A stretch of 64,000 nucleotides of DNA, taken from Apostichopus japonicus. Its lineage: Eukaryota > Echinodermata > Holothuroidea > Aspidochirotida > Stichopodidae. The notes under the pieces were generated by a model. It saw only the letters and a program-made list of their open reading frames with translations, did not search any database and was not told the DNA's origin. Location: NCBI RefSeq assembly GCF_037975245.1, contig NC_092580.1, forward strand, positions 1,771,501 through 1,835,500, in the 5' to 3' direction. Below, piece by piece: positions 38,731 through 49,569 of the stretch. Each line of letters starts with the position of its first letter. Position 1 is the stretch's first letter. The position numbers and the translations under genes are program-made.

Positions 38731-39182
38731 AACAAAATGTAAGTCCTAACTTGAAAACTGATGGATAATTAGTGAGTGTGCACAAAATGCAAGTCTTAAC
38801 TTGAATACTGACGGCTGTTAAGTGAGTCTGCACACAATGTAAGTCCTAACTTGAATACTGACGTCTCCTTATTGAGTCTGCACAGAATGTAAGTCATAAC
38901 ATGAATACCGACAGCTGTTAAGTGAGTCTGCACTCAATTTTAGTTCTAACTTGAATACTGATGGTTATTAAGTGAGTCTGCAAACAATGTAAGTCCTAAC
39001 TTGAATACTGATGTCTCTTAATTGAGTCTGCACAGAATGTAAGTCCTAACTTGAAAACTGACGGCTGTGAATTGAGTCTGCACAAAATGTAATTCCTAAC
39101 TTGAATATTGACGGCTGTCAAGTGAGTCTGCACAGAATGTAAGTCCTAACTTGAATACTGATGGCTGTTTTAAGTGAGTCTT
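38731..39182. repeat. Minisatellite, nine copies of a 50-bp unit
   Basis: Units begin at 38731, 38781, 38831 and every 50 bp to 39131 with almost no length variation; the last copy gains about two T bases. The consensus is CACA.AATGTAAGTCCTAACTTGAATACTGA followed by a variable block and then TTAAGTGAGTCTG. Each unit ends in TGAGTC, which is an AP-1-like half consensus. The array lies in intron 1 about 1 kb upstream of exon 2. Confidence 0.92.
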
Positions 39183-40102
39183 CCTCTTTAAAGACAGTAC
39201 GCTGCTAACATGGCTGAAGTGTCTTTGTTACAGGAGCTTCCATAATTTAATTCTCTTGATTGGATAACAGAAGATGACAGCAGTCACTCGGTCAATATTG
39301 CTTTGATTTCAACTTAAATGTTGGTTGGCTCTCGGAGGAAAATACAATTATAAATCGATGGAGGTACGATGGATCAGCTATAGATAGATAAGAGATATAT
39401 ATTGTGTGTAAGAATTAAGGGAAAGGAAGAAATGGCACAACAATCCGTAATTTAATCAGATATTTGGTGCTACTCTCATGAAAAGAGCATTAAGTTTAAA
39501 AAGTCATCGTAGCATTGCTCCACATCTTTTCTACTGTATGCAATGACTGTCTGATTACCATATATTTAAATGATGAATTAAGGGGGGTTCTATGTTAAAG
39601 TAGAGACTGTTGTAGTTTATGGTTATTAAGTATGTTTAATATTATGACGGATAAAGATGTAACTTTCTACATTTTTTTTGTTGGTTGTCGTTCAGTGATT
39701 TGAATTCTAAATACAAGATGGTTAAACTGATACATTCTTTATATTATGTCATATAAGGAGTTTTTGAATGAACATGTAAGTCCATATCTTAATACAAATT
39801 CACATGCATGGTCATACCAAAGGCAGATTTATAATATTTGCAAGTTTAAAACTGTTGCTCTCGGGATCTGATCTCTACAAACTAGTCTTCTTTAGATCCA
39901 GCTTGTTTCCAGAGACCAGTAAATTCATGAGAAGCAGTTTATTCTTGCTAGACTCCAAGAGTCATCTACCTCAGCAATAAAGCCCTAAGCATTAATCACT
40001 CCTCGCTCTATTTAATAATTAATCATTCTGAAATTAGGAATATGGAAGTTCTTTAAGTAAGCATCATATCTGACTGTTTATTCTCTTTCAACTTTTTTGC
40101 AG
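39183..40102. other. Intron 1, distal part
   Basis: No repeats or coding frames recognised. The acceptor of exon 2 (TCTTTCAACTTTTTTGCAG, AG at 40101-40102) closes the intron with a clear polypyrimidine tract. Confidence 0.6.
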
Positions 40103-40359
40103 GACACAAGTCAAATGTCAAAGTAATTCAACTAGACGACGCTGACCCCGAGAGTCCTCTGCAAGTGATAGGGGGCACCATTCATTCTCCTGGATTTGAA
40201 TCATCCAGCAGAGGAGCAGATGTGGGACACTATACCTTTAAGTTTGTGGCATTGGACAGGGCAGTATGCCTTCAGATTAATTTCACAGATTTCTTATTGG
40301 AAGCCTCTTTGCAGAAGTCAGCAGGTGCCGATTGTGGTCCACAAGACTCACATCTTAAG
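40103..40359 (+). CDS. CUB-domain protein exon 2: first CUB-like domain, N-terminal half
   Basis: Completes Gly45 and encodes residues 46-130. The stretch has the CUB-like pattern GGTIHSPGFE (compare G-x-I-x-S-P), a central AVCLQINFTDFLLE strand (C-x-x-x-I-x-F-x-x-F-x-L-E) and a second cysteine in ADCGPQDSHLK, matching the usual C..D.L.. position. NFT is a potential N-glycosylation site, in keeping with secretion. The acceptor is strong; the donor AAG|GTAGCT is weak and lies inside a 60-bp tandem triplication. The exon ends in phase 0 and joins directly to exon 3 (ITNG). Confidence 0.8.
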
Positions 40360-40520
40360 GTAGCTGGTCCTCATTGCTTGCTATGTGTGTGCATGTTATG
40401 ACAAGACTCCCATCTTAAGGTAGCTGGTCCTCATTGCTTGCTATGTGTGTGCATGTTATGACAAGACTCCCATCTTAAGGTAGCTGGTCCTCATTGCTTG
40501 CTATGTGTGTACATGTTATG
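40341..40520 (+). repeat. Three 60-bp tandem copies across the exon 2 donor site
   Basis: Copies at 40341-40400, 40401-40460 and 40461-40520 each contain the last 19 bp of exon 2 (ACAAGACTC.CATCTTAAG) plus 41 bp of intron 2 beginning GTAGCT. They differ at only two positions (A/C at the tenth base, G/A in the GTGCATG block). Every copy therefore carries a complete donor, while no acceptor-like AG with a pyrimidine tract is duplicated. Confidence 0.95.
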
Positions 40521-41609
40521 ATGTGTAAATGAAGGTATATCAATGTCTTGGTTAAGGTGGGCATTTCAGACAGGAGCAACCTCTACCAAAATATGGTCTC
40601 TAATTTTGTAATAGAAAATGCCAAAATGAGCTTAACAGTCAACAGTAGGAGTGTCGTCTCCCGATTTGTATGATAATAAGGTTCAAACCTTTCAGCTTCC
40701 CCCCCCCCCCCGCACATGCATATTTGCCAGTCCAAGGCAATTTATACTAATTGCAGGAAAGTAAATATCTGTGAAGTGTTTATGATGAATGGTTTTAAGT
40801 GTTATTGGCCAGATACCATAGTGTTTTCATTATTCTCACCTTCCTAACTAAATCTGAACATTTCATGAGATTTCAGTTCATTTGTAATTAAAGCAAAGGA
40901 ATGCAATTTTTCTGTTTTAATGAGGTTAATATGTAATATATTTACTTCTGTAAATTTCCCTAGCATCCCCCCTCCCCTCTCCCCCACCCCCCACAGTCCC
41001 ATTCCCGCTCTCTTCTCCGGATCCTGATGTCACAAGACACTTCCAGACACTACACATTAATCCATCTTTTCAATTTTCAAGGAATCAATAAAGAATGTAA
41101 ATATTTTTTATGTTGCTGTTCAATAATCTAGCAAATTTAACTTAGGAAATATGTCATTGTTTAAGTTCATGTACATGCAGCAATAGTGGACTGAGTTTTA
41201 TATTTGTGATTTATTTAGATTCCTGGCTGATATTTTTTTGAAACGACCTCTGTTTGCTGAGTTCTCACTTAATTATGTTGAAATTGTCTTTAAAAATATT
41301 TTGTTTTCTGTAGGATTGGGAAAAAAAATATGCATTGATCAAGTGTGAGACTGTTGTTAAACTCAGAATATACAGACAACAAGATGGCTCCAAACTTATC
41401 CAAATACACAGAAATCCAGGCTGTTTTCAAACGTTGCATGTTCTCAACACTTGAAAATAATTTGCCCGGCACAACATGGTGACAAGTGTGCAGGAAGTTT
41501 CTTCCTTTCAGAAGGCCTATGTTATATCTCTAATACTTGTCACTAAAGCTCTGTTTCTTTAATACTTTTGTTTCTTTTTTATCAGATTTTTGTTTCTTTT
41601 AATTTTCAG
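40521..41609. other. Intron 2, remainder
   Basis: Holds C-rich tracts (40700-40712 and 40970-41000) and AT-rich sequence; no other gene. It ends with TTTGTTTCTTTTAATTTTCAG at 41609. Confidence 0.6.
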
Positions 41610-41808
41610 ATAACAAATGGGTTGAACAGTACTTTCTACTGCGGAGTTAACCGCCCCAGACCTCTGCTTTCATCTACCCAGTGCCTTACCCTAGAACTGA
41701 TTATCACTAGTCCTAACCAAATGGCTCTCCTGAGAGCTGTCTACAAAGTACTGCCAATTAACCAGTGTGGAACAGAAAGCAACAGATTGAGTCCACCACT
41801 GTCACTTG
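41610..41808 (+). CDS. CUB-domain protein exon 3: first CUB-like domain, C-terminal half
   Basis: Encodes residues 131-196 plus one base. ITNGLNSTFYCGVNRPRPLL matches the CUB segment around the third cysteine (..G...YCG...P.), followed by TQCLTLELIITS, which resembles the L-x-L-x-F-x-S/T strand, and by MALLRAVYKV, which fits the closing strand. NST is a glycosylation sequon. The trailing NQCGTESNRLSPPLSL is a linker to the next domain. Donor G|GTAAGT at 41809 is close to consensus; end phase is 1. Confidence 0.8.
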
Positions 41809-44800
41809 GTAAGTGAAATATATGATGTTACCTCACTGATTTTAAAGTCATAATAGTTGTCATGATGAAATGCTAAAGTGGTCTTTGTTGATAAGGCCGC
41901 AATTTGGATTGGCTGACGACATCTGCAGGCTTATTCGATATAATTTATGACAACGAGGGTAATTTCTCTAAATGAAGATAGTTTATTGTTAAGATTTATA
42001 AAATATTCCATGAGAAGTGGCGACAGTGTTATGAACATGGTTAAATTGCATTAAACTGACAAATTTTCTTCATGAAATAATATGTTATGTAGTAATAACA
42101 TTTTGTGACATCTTTTGACTGGTTGTTTAGATAGGTTTATAGAGAGCAGGGTAGAAAAGAATAATATGGAGTTAATTTGAAAGATTGCTAAGATCATTTT
42201 AGGTGGGAAACTTCACACAGACGATACAGTATGGTACAGTACGGTGAATGGTTAGAGTCCACGCAGGTGAAACAAAAACGGTCAGGCAATATTTCAGTAG
42301 ATGCTTCAGGAATGAATCGGTGTTCTTTGACAAATTATTTGCCTAGACAAGATGAGGAACCACCTGTCCATGATGACAAGCAGAATGATCAGCTTTAAAT
42401 TTCACTCTTGTTTTTTTTCTTGGCCATTGTTAGGCCACCGGAAATAATTATTTTTCTACCATCTGTAGACCATCGCGGCTATACAATTATACTACTTGAC
42501 CCGAGGAAAGATTTAATTACAATGTTTCATCCTCAATAGGTGAAAGATGTCCAGTTTTGTCTATTTATTGATAGAGTTCTGATTCTGTTGGCTGTGTTTG
42601 CAATTTAACCTCTTTCGCCATCAAACACACTCGAGCAGAAAACTGCAGTAGAATAAATCATGTGGCATAAAATGCTACAAGAGATGTTTATACATTCCTG
42701 AGCAAATTCTGTTACTTTTAATTCATAAATTTATAGCAAAAACATCAACGCTTAACCTTAGCCTACCACATATTCAAAGAATCATGTAAATAGCGTTCTT
42801 TGCATATAAAAGTGAGGGCTCAATTTGTCATGATAGACTCTCATTGTTACTAATTCACAGCTAATTGCACCTTTTTGGAGACTTCTGTGGTTCATCAGCA
42901 ACTTGAGTGAATCTGGTGGGAGGTGGTATTATAAAATTAAAGCGCAAAGCAGACCGTAATTTTACAGGTCCTTTATGACTTTAATATCGTTTATTAGAAG
43001 CAATTTAGAGAGTTCCGTCTTTTCTTTTCCTTTTTTCTTTTGTCAACTACCAAACTTATCAACTCACTGTAACTGCCTCTGAACAATTACTTAGCGACCG
43101 TCTTTGAAACTGTAATTACTACATTCTCCTCATCATCTATACTTTGAATGGAAAGAAATTATCCCATTTCTTGGCTTCTAGTAAACTTTAACTATACCAC
43201 TGTTCTTAAACTGTAACATCTTCCCAGCAGCACTTTGCATCATCCCAACTATAAACTGAAAGTTTTCTTTTGCCTTTTTTACTTTACCCTCATTGTGCTA
43301 ATGAGTTGCTAATGGATTTGGGAATTGTTTGGCCTGTATTAGTAAATAGTTTTCATTCGAGTAATTTCTTTCAGTTTGTTAACTGATGATAGCATCAGAT
43401 GATGGGTTGCTCGTAAAGCTGAGCAAACAACATGTTTTTTTTGCTGCGACTTGGATGCTCTTTTTAAATAGTAACTGCTTACACAGTGCATGATATTACT
43501 CACAGGATATTGCGAGGATGCCAAAAAATGAACGGAAATCTTCTGGCAAGGGATTCCTTTTAATTTTGTCCTCTCTGTCTATGAAGTAAGCTAGTGTTTG
43601 AAGACTGCAATTTTTTCGTTGCGAGAGATCAAAGTCAGTTCATGTGAAGGATAATTCAACTCTCCACTTCTGTGTGGGTATGACAGATATGAGCGTTTAA
43701 TTATGTTGAACAGAGATTGAAACCTAGATTTGTTGTTGTTGTCGACTGGCAATCACGGTACCAACGGTGCACAGGAACTGATCGTCCTCTTCTTTCTTGT
43801 GGGCCACTATTAGTTTTTATATATAACAAGGTTCTAGTTTGGCCTGTTTTATGTTTTACATTTGTTTTGATATTTACTGTAAATTATGTTTATTGGGTTT
43901 TGTCCTTTCATGGTTTCATGTCTTTTTCTGTGTATTGTACTCTATAACTTTTTCTGAAAACAATAATTAGATAACCAGTAAATGATCTAGATCTAGATAT
44001 AATCATAAGCCACTCCTACTGTATACTATATAATTTATTAAAAATCCCAGATATGTAATTGTAGTTATTTTTGCCTGTGCAAAGCTTTGAAGCTTTTACT
44101 GGACAAATTCTTCTGGTGTGATTCTGGTGTACACTGATCAACTATTAAAAGCAAACTATATCGTCAGTTTATTTAACACTTACTGATTTCACCAGTTTTA
44201 TGGCAAAAGTAATTGCCAACTGTGGATATAATTTTCAAACTGGGTAATCATGTGAAAAGCGAAAAATAGAAGTGAAGTGACATAAACGGAAAATAAAAAG
44301 AGTTATGAAAATAAAAGAAATTAATGTTGTAATGTCATACAGCCACACAGGCAATTAAGCATCCTCAGGTATGTGATGTTTCCATCTATGTAAATGTAAT
44401 GAAACATTAATAAAAAGTCCTGTTTATATTACCTAGTACAACCACTGCATTCCTCTGAGTTGTATTGTAAGTAGGAATACTCTATAAAATCATTTTTATT
44501 GTGAGACCTCCTCTTTAATTGCGAATAATCCCATTTGTTGCTTCAAGCAAACTGGCAAAGTTGGTGGCGCTACATGCATATCAAACATGTCCACAAGTGT
44601 AAGGGAATTTAACTTCTATTACTCATTGCCCACGATAAGAAAAATAATTTGGAATGATTTCAGTAATTAACCAATTTCTCTTTAATACTAAAAGTGCAAA
44701 ATACATTGTCTTGCAACAATGAAATCAGATTTTCCGCATTTTCCTTTACAAAAGTAGCTTCTTTCATTGCTTTATTAGTGTTGCTATTATAAACTTGCAT

Positions 44801-47173
44801 TATTATGATAATATGAAATACGATGAGGAAATTTAAAAGCCCCCCCCCTCCCCTTCTCTATCTCTCTCTCATTCTCCCTGTCTCTCCTGCCTCTTGTTTC
44901 TTTTCGTTTATTTTTTAGCTTTACAACAAGTAAAAACATTTAATTTACTGTACCTTCCAAAGGCAATCCTCCCTAGGTGTCTTGTCAGAATTATTTTCTG
45001 TGATTGTGCGCGCACGCTGTAAATGGAGCCTGTTGTTGACAGGACCACCCTGCGAGCAAACAGTCGACTTAACCTACCTTCTAGCCTGCCTGCGAGCGAA
45101 CAGCTTTTCGTTTCATGATATAAATGTTATCGTATTAATTTCAATCGCGAAGTTTATAATCGGCAAATTGGAACAATAGAGAGCACAATGCTGCTGGCGT
45201 CCTACAGGTGCATTTATAGTAAACTGTTGCCAATTACAACCTTTGCGTCCACTTTGAGAACAATTAGGTTGTTGAAAGAGAGGTTGGAGAGGATGGACAA
45301 GGGGCTCCTCCTTGTGGAAGGGTGGTTATCACAATGTCAAAGTGGGCAGCACCATCATTCATGATAGCAGATGGTAAAACGGTCATCAGATCGGGGGATG
45401 GACTGCTACTATGGAAGCCAAACATTTCCTAAGGAAGGAGGAAAGGTTGTCGGCAAGGATTTGGTTCTAAATCTAATGATGGCCACAAGCAATTTCTTTC
45501 GTGGTCATGTTTTAATGGGATTGAGTCGTGTGGCAAAATTCCAGTTGAAATGTTTTCAGCCGTTTAAGGCAGTTGTGACACAAGCGGAAATTGAATTCCT
45601 AGGGTGGTTTTTGACAGACCTCGACATGAAACATCTCTGTGATGTTGCAGGCGGCACGTGCCACAATACAGCAATTTAAGAGCAGAGGTGAACAGGTTCA
45701 AAATGTGGAGTTTAAACTGACGTTTCAATTCTCGATCAACTTACAATATAAACTCGGCGGGATATTGCAACAATATCATAGAACAGAGGTTGTAAGATGA
45801 GTTTTTCCAATTTGGGGCCTATACTGGTTACCTTTAAAGGAATATAAAGAAACACTTATGATAATTCAATATTCCTTTTCTCTTGGACTACGACATACCC
45901 AGAATAAAATTCTGCCTAAACTCCATCCTTGTATATAGCCATTCCATAGGAGGTATCAGACTATACAACCTGTGAACATTGCACCATGCATGCTCATGGA
46001 AATTAATGCTGTTTAGCCTTAGGTCAGTCTTAAACTCAACTGTGTAAGTACAAACTATTAATTATTTACCATGGTGTAGTATTCACTTATAAATACATAT
46101 AATATGCATGATATCAGCCTATGTGAGGACGACTAATGTTATTTACTTTTCAGTATATTTCGTTGGCAAAGTAAAAAGATATCTTTGCAGCGGATTTTAG
46201 TCACATATCTCTGGGGAGCCCAATTTCCCATCCAATTTGATAAGTGTTTGCTTTCAGGATTCCAGGGTGCTTGGTTTGTATACAGCAGCAGTGCAACGAT
46301 AAATCCCCTTAGAGTCCCAGCGGACCATCGTAGGACAACGAAATGTCTTGTTTGAAATACTCAAGGACCCATCCACAAGTTGAATCTGAGTGAATTCTTC
46401 TACACATTTGAAATTTAAATCCAAGGGAAGTCTCACCCAAGGGAGGGGAAAGATAATTTACTTCGTCAGAATCGATGAAAAATGAAAACTCAAAGGCAAG
46501 ACTGCCTGCAGTGTGACGCTTTATCGAGGAAATGAATTCAGATTTCTAGAGGTTCCAAGTCGTCTTTTATGAATTCTGGAAACAGTTACTGCTCGCTGGG
46601 TTTATATATTGCAACAGATATCATTAGTGTGTGATCCAGCAGCGGGGGTTGTCAAAGTCAAGTCTTTCTCGATTATGATTATCAGCAGAGGAACACAAAC
46701 TATGCAGTGGTTATAATGTGAAGTACCTTGGATATCTCATAACTATCAAAGATCTCACTCTTGGCTGCTTGACAAACATTTCTGATATCAGTGACAATAT
46801 TGTATCCAAGAGAAAACATAAAAATAATCACAAGGGTGGGGGGAGGGGGGGGAGTTTAATAAACTGCAGTACAAGCATAGCCACAGTGAAGTAGAGGGAT
46901 CAACAGCTGCTCCCAAAATTTGATAGGTTACCCTACTTGCTAATGTTTGTCTTTATTTGTAACTGTGCTTTAATAATTGTCAGCCCACTTCACCACTCAC
47001 TTCAATCCTGTAGATGATAAACTCATATCACAGAAATGTTGTTTATTTTAGAAGATGGTTCTTTTGTTATTTTACATGTTATAATAGATGGTGTTACCCT
47101 TTATTTTATTTTGATTATTTTTACATTTTCTCAACGAATTATCTACTTCTTGTTTCCTGTTTATTTAACACAG
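41809..47173. other. Intron 3
   Basis: About 5.4 kb. No transposon with clear ends was found. There is a C-rich tract (44840-44850), a G-rich run (46836-46852) and a near-duplicate CCTGCGAGC.AACAG pair (about 45048-45102). A 102-codon plus-strand frame at 45371-45679 is the longest and has a mixed composition, but carries no recognised domain and lies wholly within the intron. Confidence 0.5.
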
Positions 47174-47317
47174 TTCAAAAAACAAAGATTCTGACATCTG
47201 ACTTTGATCATCTTGATACCTCCATTCCACCATGGTCCAGAATCTCTGGACTAACCAATGTTGATTATCTCTGGTACATCAAGATAGAGACCGGTTACCT
47301 TGTGTTTACTTTAGAAG
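47174..47317 (+). CDS. CUB-domain protein exon 4: second CUB-like domain, N-terminal half
   Basis: Completes Val197 and encodes residues 198-244 plus one base. KTKILTSDFDHLDTSIPPW resembles the domain opening, and YLWYIKIETGYLVFTLE has the W/Y-x-I ... L-x-F/L-x-L-E strand pattern typical just before the CUB exon junction. The usual first cysteine is absent. Donor GAAG|GTAAGT is near-perfect. Read-through of the donor meets an in-frame TAA two codons on. The last 85 bp of this exon are the founder of the 104-bp array described separately. Confidence 0.75.
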
Positions 47318-47856
47318 GTAAGTAAAGTTTAAATTATGGTCCAGAATCTCTGGACTAACCAATGTTGATTATCTCTGGTACATCAAGATAGAGACCGGTT
47401 ACCTTGTGTTTACTTTAGAAAGTAAGTAAAGTTTAAATTATGGTCCAGAATCTCTGGACTAACCAATGTTGATTATCTCTGGTACATCAAGATAGAGACC
47501 GGTTACCTTGTGTTTACTTTAGAAGGTAAGTAAAGTTTAAATTATGGTCCAGAATCTCTGGACTAACCAATGTTGATTATCTCTGGTACATCAAGATAGA
47601 GACCGGTTACCTTGTGTTTACTTTAGAAAGTAAGTAAAGTTTAAATTATGGTCCAGATTCTCTGGACTAACCAATGTTGATTATCTCTGGTACATCAAGA
47701 TAGAGACCGGTTACCTTGTGTTTACTTTAGAAGATAAGTAAAGTTTAAATTATGGTCCAGAATCTCTGGACTAACCAATGTTGATTATCTCTGGTATATC
47801 AAGATAGAGACCGGTTACCTCGTGTTTACTTTAGAAGGTAAGTAAAGTTTAAATTA
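47233..47856 (+). repeat. Six 104-bp tandem copies of exon 4's 3' part plus its donor
   Basis: Copies start at 47233, 47337, 47441, 47545, 47649 and 47753, exactly 104 bp apart. Each holds the last 85 bp of exon 4 and the first 19 bp of intron 4 (GTAAGTAAAGTTTAAATTA). Copies are about 99% alike. At the exon/intron boundary, copies 1, 3 and 6 read GAAG|GTAAGT and copies 2 and 4 read GAAA|GTAAGT. Copy 5 reads GAAG|ATAAGT, so its donor is broken. Other differences: an A-to-T change in copy 5 (CCAGATTC), and TATATC and CTCGTG in copy 6. No acceptor is repeated, and 104 is not a multiple of 3. Confidence 0.96.
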
Positions 47857-49566
47857 CTGCCAGATAAATGATAAAATTAAATCAAAATACAAAAAATTTC
47901 TCTTGTACAAATCTTGCAATCTGAATAAAATGTCGCAGCAAATAGTAACTTGCATTTTCTATTGCTGCTAATATCATCATGAAGGATTCTGAGATTTTGT
48001 GCCAAACCATTACATTTAACCGAGCTTGCAAACAGTTAAAGTTTGGTCCATATTAATCTTCTTTTTGGTCACGTGACTGCTGGAGAGATGACTGGGGAAA
48101 TTTATTTAATAAAGCAATTGAATCATCATGTAATACCAACCGAAATTATGCTACTGCAGTGCATCGTACAGTGTTCAATGTGAGTGATATGCTGACTAAC
48201 ACACAAACTTGGTCCACTGTAGGCCATATCAAGTGGAAAATATTGGATGAAAGAGGGTTTGTGTCAGTCATACCATGGAGCTTTAAACAGATAGCTCCAT
48301 GGTCATACTGACAACATTAACTTGGAGTCAGAGGTTTATTTTGTAATATAATAGGTTTGTGCAAATTGGAGTTAGGGATCATACAAATCCTTAATTGCAT
48401 TGCCAAAAAACAAATTTTTCACATCACAAAAATTTTTGATTGAGGGTGATAAGAGTATTTGCCATTTTGTTTTTGGCTAGTTTGTTTTTTGTTAAATTTA
48501 TTTCTTATTTTCTAAAGTATCGTGAACCAACACTGAAATCTTATACTGGCCTTGAAGGCTTGAAGAGTTATTCTTTTTCCAAGATTAATAAACAAAAATG
48601 CATCATACATACTTTATTTCAGATTACAAATTTCTGTTAGATGTACAAACTTTTGAATAACACCTGGGGCATTTTAATATTAAAAGATTTCATATTTTTT
48701 ATGCAGTATTTAATAAGAGAAGATGAGAGAACTATGTTTACTTCTTCATGCCTATTATGATCGTAATTCTAACCTTAATGAGTTTTCCATTATACATTCA
48801 GGAAAATAATTCTTTACACATTACAAGTTTCTTTGGGAGTAGACATTTAAGCTCTCGCTTGTGGCATAATTCTATGATGTATGTGCAATTTTTTTAGAAG
48901 ATTCATGTCTGCAAGTAACATACTGATCAAAAACTAAGAAAGGAATAATAAAAAACCCTCAAGATTCCTGATTAACTGTGAAATGTTAATTATCATAATT
49001 AAGTTCAGAACAGCATGTCACAGTGAAATTGCTAGAGAATCAAGAAATAGAACAAGTTTAATGTGTTCATATTTTTATCAAGACAAAACAACGATAAAGT
49101 AAAATGGAAAGACTAAAAGGTGATTTGATTCCTAGTCCGAGTTACATCTAGCTGCCTGCAGCTGATTGCCAAGGTGAAAAATGTTGGTATCTGGTTCATC
49201 TATGGGAGATCTTGTTCACATGGTAACAGCAATAAAATTCCCATGAAACGTTGATGCTCGAAATTTCCCCGTACATTCCATGCTCAATTGGTGAAATGAA
49301 GAGCCTTTTGACGACAGCTATGACTCGGCGAGGGGAGAAGAGGTTACTAAAGATCGTTGACTTTATTGTTCAGAGGAAGTTTAATAACCCTGCACCCTCC
49401 TTCCTGTTGTAACATCTGATGGCATCGGTGCCGATCTCTGAATGGACAATTATTTGTCAAATTGAAAGTCAAGTGGTTGCAAATTCATTATTGAATTTTT
49501 TTATTTTTAGAGGCATTTATAACCTGCTCTGCTGAAAAAAACAGAGTTTGTCATTTTACTCTTACA
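47857..49566. other. Intron 4, first part
   Basis: AT-rich intron without recognised genes. It contains an imperfect hairpin at 48263-48312. The segment 49130-49440 is higher in complexity and could be regulatory. Confidence 0.45.
48263..48312. repeat. Imperfect 50-nt hairpin
   Basis: Arms share CCATGGAGCT / AGCTCCATGG exactly, and GTCAGT / ACTGAC at the outer ends, with a mismatched or shifted step between (CATA against TCAT) and a roughly 10-nt loop (TTAAACAGAT). It could be a chance stem or a small structured RNA; no other evidence supports a function. Confidence 0.6.
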
Positions 49567-49569
49567 GAT

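Noticed and set aside
45371-45679. 102-codon frame in intron 3
   Set aside because: Composition is mildly protein-like, but there is no domain, and including it would conflict with the in-phase join of exons 3 and 4.
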